Positions 23,717 through 32,488 of a stretch of DNA of 64,000 nucleotides are shown in pieces. The position numbers and the translations under genes were made by a program. The notes under the pieces were generated by a model, which saw only the letters and a list, made by a program, of their open reading frames with translations, did no database searches and was not told the origin of the DNA. The stretch comes from Pelagibacterium sp. 26DY04 (GTDB taxonomy: Bacteria; Pseudomonadota; Alphaproteobacteria; Rhizobiales; Devosiaceae), in the NCBI RefSeq assembly GCF_031202305.1, contig NZ_CP101731.1, positions 2,480,001 to 2,544,000 of the forward strand, written 5' to 3'. How positions within the stretch are numbered: the stretch's first letter is position 1; every line of letters starts with the position of its first letter.

Positions 23717-24598
23717 ATGCTGTTCGCCTCCGCCGATGAGTTCCGCGCTTCCCCCCGCAAGGCCGTGACGGTCTTCGGCATGGCCGGCGTCGGCAAGACG
23801 CGGCTGGGCAACATCCTGCGCCGGGCCGACTGGTTTCACTTCTCGGTCGATTTCCGCATCGGCACGCGGCACATGGGCGAGTACATCGTCGACAACTTCA
23901 AGCGCGAGGCGATGAAGGTCCCCTTCCTCGCCGAATTGCTGCGCTCGGATTCGATTTCGATCGACTCCAACATCTCTTTCGACAATCTCGATCCGCTCTC
24001 GACCTATCTGGGCACCCCCGGCAATCCGGCGCGGGGCGGCCTACCCTTTGCCGAATACCAGCGCCGCCAGGAACAGCATCGCGTCGCCGAGATCTACGCC
24101 CTGCTCGATGTCCCCTATTTCATCGAGCGCGCCAAGGATCTCTACGATTACGACAACTTCCTCTGCGACACCGGCGGCTCACTGATCGAAGTGCTCGATC
24201 CGCACAATCCCGAAGACCCCGTGGTCAAGGCGCTGACCGAAAACACGGCGCTTCTCTACCTGCGTGGCACCGAGGCCGACGCCCAGCGCCTGATCGACCG
24301 CTTCAAGTCCAATCCCAAGCCGATGTACTATCCGCCGCAATTCCTCATCATCAAATGGGAGGAGTTCAAGCGGATGAGCGGGGTCACTCGCGACGACGAC
24401 GTCGATCCCGACGCCTTTGCCGTGTGGGGCTTTGAAGCCCTGCTGCGCGATCGCCTGCCCCGTTATCAGGCGCTTGCCGACAATTTCGGTTATCAGGTCG
24501 ACGCTGCCGAGCTTTCCGGAGTGCGCGACGAAAAAGACTTCATGGAGCTCATGTGCAGGGCCATCGCCGCGCGCTCGGCGGTGGCCGTAAGCCCCTGA
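23717..24598 (+). CDS. P-loop NTPase of unknown function, about 290 aa
   Basis: 293-aa soluble protein with a Walker A motif GMAGVGKTRLG near residues 21-31. It then carries blocks I cannot tie to a named enzyme: FHFSVDFRIGTRHMGEYIVDNFKRE, FDNLDPLSTYLG, FLCDTGGSLIEVLDP and ALLYLRGTEADAQRLIDRF. The fold suggested is kinase-like (shikimate/adenylate kinase class), and conserved homologues annotated only as ATPase are known in Alphaproteobacteria. It stands alone, transcribed towards metA with a 64-bp gap. Substrate unknown. Confidence 0.7.
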   Translation: MLFASADEFRASPRKAVTVFGMAGVGKTRLGNILRRADWFHFSVDFRIGTRHMGEYIVDNFKREAMKVPFLAELLRSDSISIDSNISFDNLDPLSTYLGTPGNPARGGLPFAEYQRRQEQHRVAEIYALLDVPYFIERAKDLYDYDNFLCDTGGSLIEVLDPHNPEDPVVKALTENTALLYLRGTEADAQRLIDRFKSNPKPMYYPPQFLIIKWEEFKRMSGVTRDDDVDPDAFAVWGFEALLRDRLPRYQALADNFGYQVDAAELSGVRDEKDFMELMCRAIAARSAVAVSP

Positions 24599-24655
24599 AC
24601 CGTTTTCGGTTCACCCAGCCCAAACCTGCACATATATAAGCTTCCGCTAAAGGAA
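24593..24655 (+). promoter_or_regulatory. Leader of metA with a 6-bp hairpin
   Basis: TGAACC-GTTTTC-GGTTCA forms a perfect 6-bp hairpin that starts at the upstream stop codon. The region then runs through CACATATATAAGC to CCGCTAAAGGAAC just before the ATG. Alphaproteobacterial metA is often under a SAM-II riboswitch; only a fragmentary resemblance is seen here, so no riboswitch is called. Confidence 0.3.
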
Positions 24656-24662
24656 CTTCTCC

Positions 24663-25583
24663 ATGCCTATCCGCATTCCAGACCAGCTTCCCGCCCGCAA
24701 GACCCTCGAAAACGAGGGCGTGGTGGTGATGGATCAATCCCGATCCGTCCGGCAGGATATCCGCCCGCTCCAGTTCGGGCTGCTCAATCTGATGCCCAAC
24801 AAGCAGCGCACCGAGACCCAGTTCGCGCGCCTGATTGCCGCCACCCCGCTTCAGATCGATCTCTCGCTGGTGCGCGTGACCGACCCGCTGTCCAGGAGCA
24901 CGCCCGAAGAATACCTCCAGAGCTTTTATTCGACCTGGGAAGAGGTTCGCGAAAGAAAGTTCGACGGCTTCGTAGTCACCGGCGCACCCATCGCCAACAT
25001 GCCGTTCGAGGATGTCCGGTACTGGCCCGAGATGGTCGAAATCATGAACTGGACCCAGACCAACGTGCACCACACCATGTTCATCTGCTGGGGCGCCCAG
25101 GCCGCGTTACACCATTTCCATGGCGTCAACCGCTACCGCATGCCCGAAAAGGCGTTCGGCGTCTTCCGCCACAAGGTGCTCGACACCCGGCACCCGTTCC
25201 TGCGCGGCTTTTCCGACGATCTCGCCGTGCCGGTCTCGCGCTATAACGACATCGACCGCACGAGCCTTACGGCCGATCTCGATATCCTGATCGACAGCGA
25301 GGAGGTGGGCGTCTGCATGCTCGACGACCGCAAATACCGCGCCGCCTACATGCTCAACCACCTCGAATACGACAACACCTCGCTGGCCGACGAATACCAC
25401 CGCGACCACGAGGCCGGACTGGATACGCCCCTGCCAGTCAATCTGTTCCCCGGCGACGACCCCAGCAAAACCCCGGAAAACCGCTGGCGCAGCCATGCGC
25501 ATTTGTTGTTCCAGAACTGGATCAACGAAATCTACCAGACCACTCCCTATGACCTCTCAAAAGTCGGCACGGGGGAGTGGTAG
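24663..25583 (+). CDS. metA: Homoserine O-acyltransferase MetA
   Basis: Cytosolic first enzyme of methionine biosynthesis from homoserine, in the MetA (not MetX) family. The 306-aa protein is full length. The catalytic cysteine is in MFICWGAQAALHHFHG (about residue 142), with the FDGFVVTGAPIANMPFEDVRYWPEM block before it and the HLEYDNTSLADEYHRD block after. MetA proteins in this lineage often use acetyl-CoA rather than succinyl-CoA; the specificity-determining residue was not assessed. A Shine-Dalgarno AAAGGAA precedes the ATG. Confidence 0.95.
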   Translation: MPIRIPDQLPARKTLENEGVVVMDQSRSVRQDIRPLQFGLLNLMPNKQRTETQFARLIAATPLQIDLSLVRVTDPLSRSTPEEYLQSFYSTWEEVRERKFDGFVVTGAPIANMPFEDVRYWPEMVEIMNWTQTNVHHTMFICWGAQAALHHFHGVNRYRMPEKAFGVFRHKVLDTRHPFLRGFSDDLAVPVSRYNDIDRTSLTADLDILIDSEEVGVCMLDDRKYRAAYMLNHLEYDNTSLADEYHRDHEAGLDTPLPVNLFPGDDPSKTPENRWRSHAHLLFQNWINEIYQTTPYDLSKVGTGEW

Positions 25584-25737
25584 AGCGTCGAGGCGGAACG
25601 ATCTGAAGCACCCCCGTTCCCACGCGCGTGCTGATCGACCGTCAGGGTCCGCGCCGAACTTTAACCCTTTCCCCCAGCGGGGAGAGGCTGGGCGGCATTC
25701 CCGGCGCCCCCCGCTGAGCCTCTCACCATCCTCTCCC

Positions 25738-25795
25738 CTCGTCGTCTCCGGGCTTGACCCGGAGACCCGCAAGGCTCCCACGCAGTTCAGAAGTG
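25738..25795. repeat. REP-like dispersed repeat (type A, with long tail)
   Basis: Core TCCGGGCTTGACCCGGAGA with tail CGCAAGGCTCCCACGCAG and TTCAGAAG; the tail also occurs without the core at 23349-23373. Located between metA and the convergent VOC gene. Confidence 0.7.
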
Positions 25796-25823
25796 TGTCC
25801 CGGCACCACAGTTTCAAACAAGC

Positions 25824-26237
25824 TCACTGCCCCAACACATCGAGTACCCACGTCACCCCGAACCGATCTCTCACCATCCCATAAAGCGACGACCACCCGG
25901 CCGGCCCCAAATCCTGCACCACGGTTCCCCCCTCGATCAGCTTTTCCCAATACCCTCTGATCTCCCCTTCATCATCCCCCCGGACCGAGACGAACACCGG
26001 GATCACTCCCGCATCCCACACCAGCGAGGCCGGCACGTCATAGGCCATCACGCGGAAACCAGCCTCCGAAGTCACCTGCCCCCAGATCACCTGATCGGCC
26101 TCTTCCGGCCGCTGCACGGCATTGGCCTGCTCATAGCTGAACGCCGTCAGTTCCCCACCAAATACCGATTGGTAAAACCCCAGCGCCTCACGCGCATTGC
26201 CGCGAAAATTAAGATGCGTCGTCGTCGAAATGGTCAT
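25824..26237 (-). CDS. VOC family (PhnB-like) protein
   Basis: 137-aa glyoxalase/bleomycin-resistance superfamily protein of the PhnB/3-demethylubiquinone-like type. The N-terminal LNFRGNAREALGFYQSVFGGELTAFSYEQ and C-terminal GWSSLYGMVRDRFGVTWVLDV are typical. Substrate unknown. The start MTISTTTHLNF at 26237 is chosen over the longer frame because the domain starts there. It is divergent from a YafY-like regulator with a palindrome between them, a common regulator-target layout. Confidence 0.85.
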   Translation of the reverse strand: MTISTTTHLNFRGNAREALGFYQSVFGGELTAFSYEQANAVQRPEEADQVIWGQVTSEAGFRVMAYDVPASLVWDAGVIPVFVSVRGDDEGEIRGYWEKLIEGGTVVQDLGPAGWSSLYGMVRDRFGVTWVLDVLGQ

Positions 26238-26285
26238 GGCGATCTCCTTGCCTTGCGTGAACCGATGCAAAGGGTATAACCTGCC

Positions 26286-26310
26286 ACAACTGACACTTTC
26301 CGGCAGTTGT
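26286..26310. promoter_or_regulatory. Inverted repeat, probable operator of the YafY-like regulator
   Basis: ACAACTG (26286-26292) and CAGTTGT (26304-26310) are perfect 7-bp arms separated by 11 bp, ending one base before the regulator's ATG and 49 bp before the divergent VOC start. The spacing of about 18 bp between arm centres suits a dimeric HTH protein. Confidence 0.45.
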
Positions 26311-26311
26311 C

Positions 26312-26992
26312 ATGGCCCGCCCAGACCGCCTCTTCCGCCTGCTCCAGGCCATGCGCATGATGCCCGCGCCCATCACCGCCGCGCGCCTTGCCGAGGAAAC
26401 CGGCGTGTCCCTACGTTCGCTCTACCGCGACATCGACAGCCTGCGCGCCGCCGGCGCCCGCATCGAGGGCGAGCGCGGCTATGGCTATCGCCTGATCGAG
26501 GATTATTCCCTGCCGCCGCAGACCTTCGACCGCACCGAAATCGAAGCGATCGTCCTCGGCCTCGCCCAAGTCCGGTCGATGGGCGATCCTGCCCTCAGCC
26601 AGGCGGCCGCCTCCGTCCTCGCCAAGGTCGCCGCCACGCTCCCCAACGACCGCGAGCAGCACCTCCTCCACGCCATCTCGCAGGTCTACCGCCCCGACGC
26701 CGCCCCGGCCCCGGCCTTCACCACCGAGATCCGCGAGGCGTGCTGGCGCGAAGAGGCCCTCGCCATCCGCTATGCCGATAAGGGCGGCGCGCAAACCGAG
26801 CGTACTATCTGGCCCCTTGCGATCGTCTATACCGAAGCCGCCCTCACCACCCTCGCCTGGTGCTGCCTGCGCGAGGATTTCCGCATGTTCCGCCTCGAAC
26901 GCATCCTCGCCCTGCACCCCACCGCCACCAGCTTCCGCCCCCGCCGAGCCGCACTGCTGCGCGAATATCTGTGTCGGCTCGGCGCCGGCTAG
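26312..26992 (+). CDS. YafY-like HTH/WYL transcriptional regulator
   Basis: 226-aa regulator with an N-terminal winged HTH_11 domain (RLFRLLQAMRMMPAPITAARLAEETGVSLRSLYRDIDSL) and a C-terminal WYL-type ligand domain (about residues 130-226). The domain is degenerate: the classical W-Y-L triad is not evident, with TIWPLAIVYTEAALTTLAWC in its place. It probably senses a small ligand and controls the divergent VOC gene and itself through the palindrome at 26286-26310. It has no close operon partner on its own side. Confidence 0.85.
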   Translation: MARPDRLFRLLQAMRMMPAPITAARLAEETGVSLRSLYRDIDSLRAAGARIEGERGYGYRLIEDYSLPPQTFDRTEIEAIVLGLAQVRSMGDPALSQAAASVLAKVAATLPNDREQHLLHAISQVYRPDAAPAPAFTTEIREACWREEALAIRYADKGGAQTERTIWPLAIVYTEAALTTLAWCCLREDFRMFRLERILALHPTATSFRPRRAALLREYLCRLGAG

Positions 26993-27048
26993 CCCTTGCA
27001 TTCTCCCGGCGCCCGCCTACCTTGTTCGAGCCAACCGGAGACCTGCCC

Positions 27049-28506
27049 TTGCCCAGCGTACCCACCACGATCACCGACGAACTCGGCATCGCCCTGGGCA
27101 ATCTCGCCGATGCCGCCACCGGCACCATCACCCCCACACTGCGGCTGGGCGTCACCGGCCTCTCGCGCGCCGGCAAGACCATCTTCATCACCGCGCTGAT
27201 CCATAACCTTTTGACCGGCGCCCGCCTCCCCGGTTTCGCCCCCATGGCGGAAGGCCGGCTGATCGGCGTCCGCCTCGCCGAGCACCCGGACAACGCCACC
27301 CCGCGTTTCGCCTACGAAAACCACCTCGCCGCGCTTCTGGGCACCCCGCCCGTCTGGCCCGAATCCACCCGCCGCATCTCCCAGCTCCGCCTCACCCTGC
27401 GCTACCAGTCCAACTCCTGGCTCAAATCCCAGTTAGGCGTCTCCACCCTCAATCTCGACATCGTCGACTATCCCGGCGAATGGCTCCTCGACCTGCCGCT
27501 CTTGACCAAATCCTTCGCTGAATGGAGCGCCGAGGCCCTGGCTCTCGCCCGTCGTCCGGCCCGCGCCGACGAAGCCAAGCCCTTCCTCGACGCCCTGAGC
27601 TCTATCGATCCCCTGGGTGAGGCCGACGACGTCACCGCCGAGACCCTCGCGGTGGCCTTCACGCAATATCTGCGCGCATCAAAAGGCGATGCCCGCGCCC
27701 TCTCCACGCTGCCGCCGGGCCGCTTCCTCATGCCGGGCGATCTCGAAGGCTCCCCGGCATTGACCTTCGCGCCCCTCCCCGAGCCGGCATCCACGCCGCG
27801 GCATCAAAGCCTCTACGCCATGCTCGAGCGCCGCTACGAGGCCTATAAATCCGTCGTCGTCCGCCCCTTCTTTCGCGATCACTTCGCCCGCCTTGATCGC
27901 CAGATCGTCCTCGTCGATGCCCTGCGTGCCCTGAACGCCGGCCCAGAAGCCGTGGCCGATCTTGAAACCGCGCTCACCTCGGTCCTCTCCTGCTTCCGCC
28001 AGGGCACCTCCAACCCCATCTCGCGTCTTTTCACCCGCAAGATCGATCGCATTCTCTTTGCCGCCACCAAGGCCGATCTGTTGCACCACACCTCCCACCC
28101 GCGCCTTGAGGCCATCCTCAATCGCCTCGTCGCCAACGCCTCCCGGCGTGCCAAATTCGCTGGCGCAGAAACCCGCTCCCTCGCCATGGCCGCCATCCGC
28201 GCCACTCGGGAGGGCACGGTCAAGGACAATGGGGAAACGCTCGCGACCATCATCGGCACGCCCGAAAACGGCCAGCGCCTCGGCGATACCGTTTACGACG
28301 GCACAACCGAAATCGCATTGTTTCCCGGCGACTTACCGGAAAACCCGGAATCTCTTTTCAAGAGCGTTGAATCAACGCCTCAACTCAATTTCCTGCGTTT
28401 CCTGCCACCCACCGATCTCCCCATGGGCGAAACCGGCGACCCCGTCTTCCCCTACATCCGGCTGGATCGCGCGCTCGATTTCCTGATCGGGGACAAAATG
28501 CAATGA
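27049..28506 (+). CDS. ycjX: YcjX family GTP-binding protein
   Basis: YcjX-like P-loop GTPase with N-terminal Walker A GLSRAGKTIF (about residues 37-46) and the family blocks ITALIHNLL, LDIVDYPGEWLLDLPLL (switch/G3 region) and RILFAATKADLLHH (G4-like). The 485-aa length with a TTG start at 27049 suits the family and has GGAG eight bases upstream; the in-frame extension to 26860 overlaps the regulator gene and looks non-coding. Role is stress-linked in other Proteobacteria (with YcjF). Overlaps ycjF by 4 bp. Confidence 0.88.
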   Translation: MPSVPTTITDELGIALGNLADAATGTITPTLRLGVTGLSRAGKTIFITALIHNLLTGARLPGFAPMAEGRLIGVRLAEHPDNATPRFAYENHLAALLGTPPVWPESTRRISQLRLTLRYQSNSWLKSQLGVSTLNLDIVDYPGEWLLDLPLLTKSFAEWSAEALALARRPARADEAKPFLDALSSIDPLGEADDVTAETLAVAFTQYLRASKGDARALSTLPPGRFLMPGDLEGSPALTFAPLPEPASTPRHQSLYAMLERRYEAYKSVVVRPFFRDHFARLDRQIVLVDALRALNAGPEAVADLETALTSVLSCFRQGTSNPISRLFTRKIDRILFAATKADLLHHTSHPRLEAILNRLVANASRRAKFAGAETRSLAMAAIRATREGTVKDNGETLATIIGTPENGQRLGDTVYDGTTEIALFPGDLPENPESLFKSVESTPQLNFLRFLPPTDLPMGETGDPVFPYIRLDRALDFLIGDKMQ

Positions 28507-29510
28507 GAGAGCCCCGTGCCATTCCCACAACGCCCCGCCAGGAAGCCGAAGCGCGCGCCCCTCGCGCCTTCGAAACCAGTCTCGCCGAGCCGGCCCCCGA
28601 CGTCTTCGAGGCCAAGCCCGAGGCGCTGGCCGACACCGATATCGCTCCGAAGCGCCGTGGCCGCTTCTGGCGCAACCTCGCACTCTGGACCGGCGGCACG
28701 CTCATCTCCCTCGGCCTTGGCCTTGCCGCCGAACGGCTGATCAGCGATCTTTTCGCCACCTATGACTGGCTGGGCTGGTTCGGCCTTGCCATCCTCGGCG
28801 TCTTCCTCCTCGCGCTTCTCGTGCTCACCGTGCGCGAGCTCATCGGCCTCGCCCGTCTCAAGACCATGGACCGCCTGCGCGAGCGCGCTGCCGCGGCGCT
28901 TCTGACCGACGACCTGCCCGCCGCCCAGAAGATCGCCTCCGAACTCACCGCGCTTTATGCCGATCGCCCCGATCTCGCCCGACCGCGCGCCGGCCTAGAG
29001 ACTGACATCGGTTCCATCCTCGATGGCGCCGAGCTGATCAAAACCGCCGAGCGCGCGCTAATGGCGCCACTCGATGCCCGCGCCCGCGCACTCACGGCGT
29101 CGAGCGTCCGCCGCGTGGCGCTGGTCACCGCCATCGCCCCGCGCGCGGTGATCGATCTGGCTTTCGTGGTGTTCGAAAGTTTTCGTCTGGCACGCAATCT
29201 GGCCGATCTCTACGGCGCCCGACCGGGCTTTTTCGGTTTCCTGCGCCTCGTCGGCGCCATCCTCTCGCACCTGGCCGTCACAGGCGGTCTCGTTTTGACC
29301 GACGGCGTCGTCGAACAGCTCATCGGCCAGGGGCTGGCCGCCAAGCTTTCCGCTCGCCTGGGCGAAGGTGTCCTCAACGGATTGATGACCGTCCGGGTCG
29401 GCATCGCAGCGATCAAGCTCGTCCGTCCGCTGCCCTTTTCCACCCAGAAGTCGCCAGTGGTCGCCGATTTCGTGGCAGACCTCGCCCGCGTTTCGACCGA
29501 CACCAAATAG
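28503..29510 (+). CDS. ycjF: YcjF family (TIGR01620/DUF697) membrane protein
   Basis: 335-aa inner-membrane protein. A charged, Pro/Ala-rich cytoplasmic N-terminus (about 1-60) is followed by a pair of transmembrane helices (LALWTGGTLISLGLGLAAERL and WFGLAILGVFLLALLVLTV, about residues 59-110). The C-terminal DUF697 domain has the pattern LYGARPGFFGFLRLVGAILSHLAVTGGLVLTDG. Its ATG overlaps the ycjX TGA, so the two are translated together, the usual arrangement. Function unknown beyond association with YcjX. Confidence 0.88.
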   Translation: MREPRAIPTTPRQEAEARAPRAFETSLAEPAPDVFEAKPEALADTDIAPKRRGRFWRNLALWTGGTLISLGLGLAAERLISDLFATYDWLGWFGLAILGVFLLALLVLTVRELIGLARLKTMDRLRERAAAALLTDDLPAAQKIASELTALYADRPDLARPRAGLETDIGSILDGAELIKTAERALMAPLDARARALTASSVRRVALVTAIAPRAVIDLAFVVFESFRLARNLADLYGARPGFFGFLRLVGAILSHLAVTGGLVLTDGVVEQLIGQGLAAKLSARLGEGVLNGLMTVRVGIAAIKLVRPLPFSTQKSPVVADFVADLARVSTDTK

Positions 29511-29517
29511 CGGCCAA

Positions 29518-29553
29518 ACAAAAGGGACAGCACCCCTTGAGTGCTGTCCCTCA
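29518..29553 (-). terminator. Hairpin between ycjF and the secreted acidic gene
   Basis: GGGACAGCAC (29524-29533) pairs perfectly with GTGCTGTCCC (29541-29550), loop of 7. On the minus strand the stem is followed by TTTTGTTTGG, so it terminates the gene at 29577; on the + strand the tail is TCAAAA, less suitable. Confidence 0.8.
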
Positions 29554-29576
29554 AAATGGCCTACGACCTGATCGCC

Positions 29577-29954
29577 TTAGACGCCATCGTCATTGTCGTC
29601 ATCTTCGGTTTCATCGCCGTCTTCGGCCGGAGGTTCGCCTGTGTCATCGGCGGGCTCTTCGCCGTTCGTGACATCAGGGGCCTCGCCAGTGGGCTCGAGG
29701 ATACCGGCTTCCTCGCAATCCGTGCGCGTCAGCGTGGAAAGATCGATCCCTTCGGGAGCGTTGGCCTCGGCCGCGGCGGTGGGTTCATCCTCGAACACTT
29801 CGCTGATCGGCTCGCCTTCGAGTTCGGCACAGCGCTGTTCGACAAGACCCCAATCCTCTTCAGGAATGGTCATGCCACCGATTTCCTGAGCAAAGGCAGG
29901 AACGGCAAGACCGGCAGTAAGGGCGAGAGAAGCAAAAAGAGCAGAGCGTTTCAT
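29577..29954 (-). CDS. Small secreted acidic protein, unknown function
   Basis: 125 aa with a Sec signal peptide (MKRSALFASLALTAGLAVPAFAQ), a middle part with two cysteines (EQRCAELEGE ... TDCEEAGILEP), and a long Glu/Asp/Pro-rich tail ending ETEDDDNDDGV. It has almost no basic residues after the signal. Design resembles the protein at 5448. A good Shine-Dalgarno AAAAGGAG lies before the ATG. No family recognised. Confidence 0.75.
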   Translation of the reverse strand: MKRSALFASLALTAGLAVPAFAQEIGGMTIPEEDWGLVEQRCAELEGEPISEVFEDEPTAAAEANAPEGIDLSTLTRTDCEEAGILEPTGEAPDVTNGEEPADDTGEPPAEDGDETEDDDNDDGV

Positions 29955-30243
29955 GGTTATTCTCCTTTTATCTCGTTAGGGCTTTAGCCCCGAGAAAGAC
30001 AACGCGCTGCCAGCTCGTGCGATCATGAAACTATTCAAGTTGAAGCCGGCGATGCGTTGCCTAGACAATGGTTGCCGGCAAGATGGAGTTGCATGAATAT
30101 TTTCCGGCCGACGGCCGGAACCTTGCACCCCCTTGCAGATCACGATTGAAGGTGCCCGAGCAAGACAGATTCCAGCGCCTCGCGGCTGCCGCTCACGAGA
30201 TGCCAAGGGGCTGAAAATTATCCTGGATTAATAAGGCGCGGCC

Positions 30244-30858
30244 CTATTGCTTGAGCACGATATAGGCCGCCGCGCCGGCCATCGCCCCAGCCGCTCCGCG
30301 ATTGAGCAGCTTGAGCGCACGCGGATTGCGCAGGAATTCTCGCGCCTTGGCCGCCGCCGCCAGATAGGGCAGCAGCACGGCATAAAGCCCGATGATGGTG
30401 ATCAGCACCAGCCATCCGAAGCGCTCCAGCGTCATGGCTTCCAGGTCGACCACTGTAGGCAGCAACGCCATATAGAAGATGATGGTCTTGGGGTTGCCCA
30501 GCGTCACCGAATAGCCGCCCAGCATCGAGGCGAACGCCCCATTGCCTTTGCGCGCCTCGACCTTGTCAGGATCGATCCCCGCCTTCCAGAAACTCCAGGC
30601 GAGATAGACGAGGTAAGCGGCGCCCAATACCTTGATGACGACGAAAACCCCGGAAAACGCGGCTGCCACCGCGGCCAACCCCAGCACAGCAAGGGTCAGA
30701 TAGGTGAGGTCGCCCAAAACCAGCCCGGTCCCGAACCACAGCGCAGGCCTGAACCCCGCACCCAACGCCTTCCCCACCACCGCCGCAATCCCCGGCCCGG
30801 GAATCGCAGCAGCAATCACCAGCGCAACGGCATAGGGAACAAAATCGAGCGGGTTCAT
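30244..30858 (-). CDS. LysE family translocator (amino acid exporter)
   Basis: 204-aa inner-membrane exporter with the LysE/RhtB pattern: PYAVALVIAAAIPGPGIAAVVGKALGAGFRPAL (the LysE family GPGP-like motif), multiple helices and VTLGNPKTIIFYMALLPTVVDL. Substrate probably an amino acid or related cation but not deducible. Upstream of its start it shares a 131-bp gap with the ferredoxin gene at 30990; nothing obvious links them. A second LysE family gene lies at 50216. Confidence 0.9.
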   Translation of the reverse strand: MNPLDFVPYAVALVIAAAIPGPGIAAVVGKALGAGFRPALWFGTGLVLGDLTYLTLAVLGLAAVAAAFSGVFVVIKVLGAAYLVYLAWSFWKAGIDPDKVEARKGNGAFASMLGGYSVTLGNPKTIIFYMALLPTVVDLEAMTLERFGWLVLITIIGLYAVLLPYLAAAAKAREFLRNPRALKLLNRGAAGAMAGAAAYIVLKQ

Positions 30859-30989
30859 GATGAGGACTCAGGTTATGTCGAGCAATCGAACTGCTCATAC
30901 ACCCGCGCCGAAAAACCGCAAAGCACCAGTTGAGGTCCGGTCACCCCTTCCAGCCTGCGTGGCACCCGACAAAAAACCGGGCGCTCCCG

Positions 30990-31319
30990 TTAAGCCGCCG
31001 CGTCCTGGCTCGCCGAATCCGCCAGCCGTACCTTGAGCCCGTCCAGTTCCTCGCTCATCAGGATCTGGCACGACAGCCGAGAATTGGCCTCATAGTCGGG
31101 CACCGAATCCAGCATGTCCTCTTCCTCGTCGGTGGGCGGATTGAGCTTTTCCACCCACTCGGGATCGACGAACACATGGCACGTGGCGCACGAACACGCA
31201 CCGCCGCACTCGGCCTTGATGTTGAGCCCCCAGTCGCGGATCACCTCCATCACCCGCCAACCCTCAAGGGCTTCGAGTTCGTGTTCGGTGCCGGTCTGAT
31301 CGGTCACGAAAATACGCAT
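30990..31319 (-). CDS. [2Fe-2S] ferredoxin, last gene of the cys operon
   Basis: 109-aa ISC-type ferredoxin (adrenodoxin/Fdx class). Cluster cysteines are in CGGACSCATCHVFVD with the fourth in SRLSCQILM. It lies 60 bp after the NADP reductase gene in the same leftward string as the siroheme sulfite reductase, so it may carry electrons to CysI. It is paralogous to the ferredoxin at 38908 (both have ECGGAC.CATCHV...EEDMLD). Confidence 0.9.
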   Translation of the reverse strand: MRIFVTDQTGTEHELEALEGWRVMEVIRDWGLNIKAECGGACSCATCHVFVDPEWVEKLNPPTDEEEDMLDSVPDYEANSRLSCQILMSEELDGLKVRLADSASQDAAA

Positions 31320-31379
31320 GTGAGGTCCTGGAAAGCTGAGTGTGAGGCCCGCTCTAATTGCGCGTGGCAGCGCCCGAGG

Positions 31380-32474
<1,095 letters not shown>

Positions 32475-32488
32475 TCAAGTATGGAGGG

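Noticed and set aside
24599..24662. SAM-II riboswitch before metA
   Set aside because: Only the 3' CCGCTAAAGG and ATATATAAG segments resemble the consensus; the P1 stem and conserved loop bases do not fit. A covariance-model search would decide.
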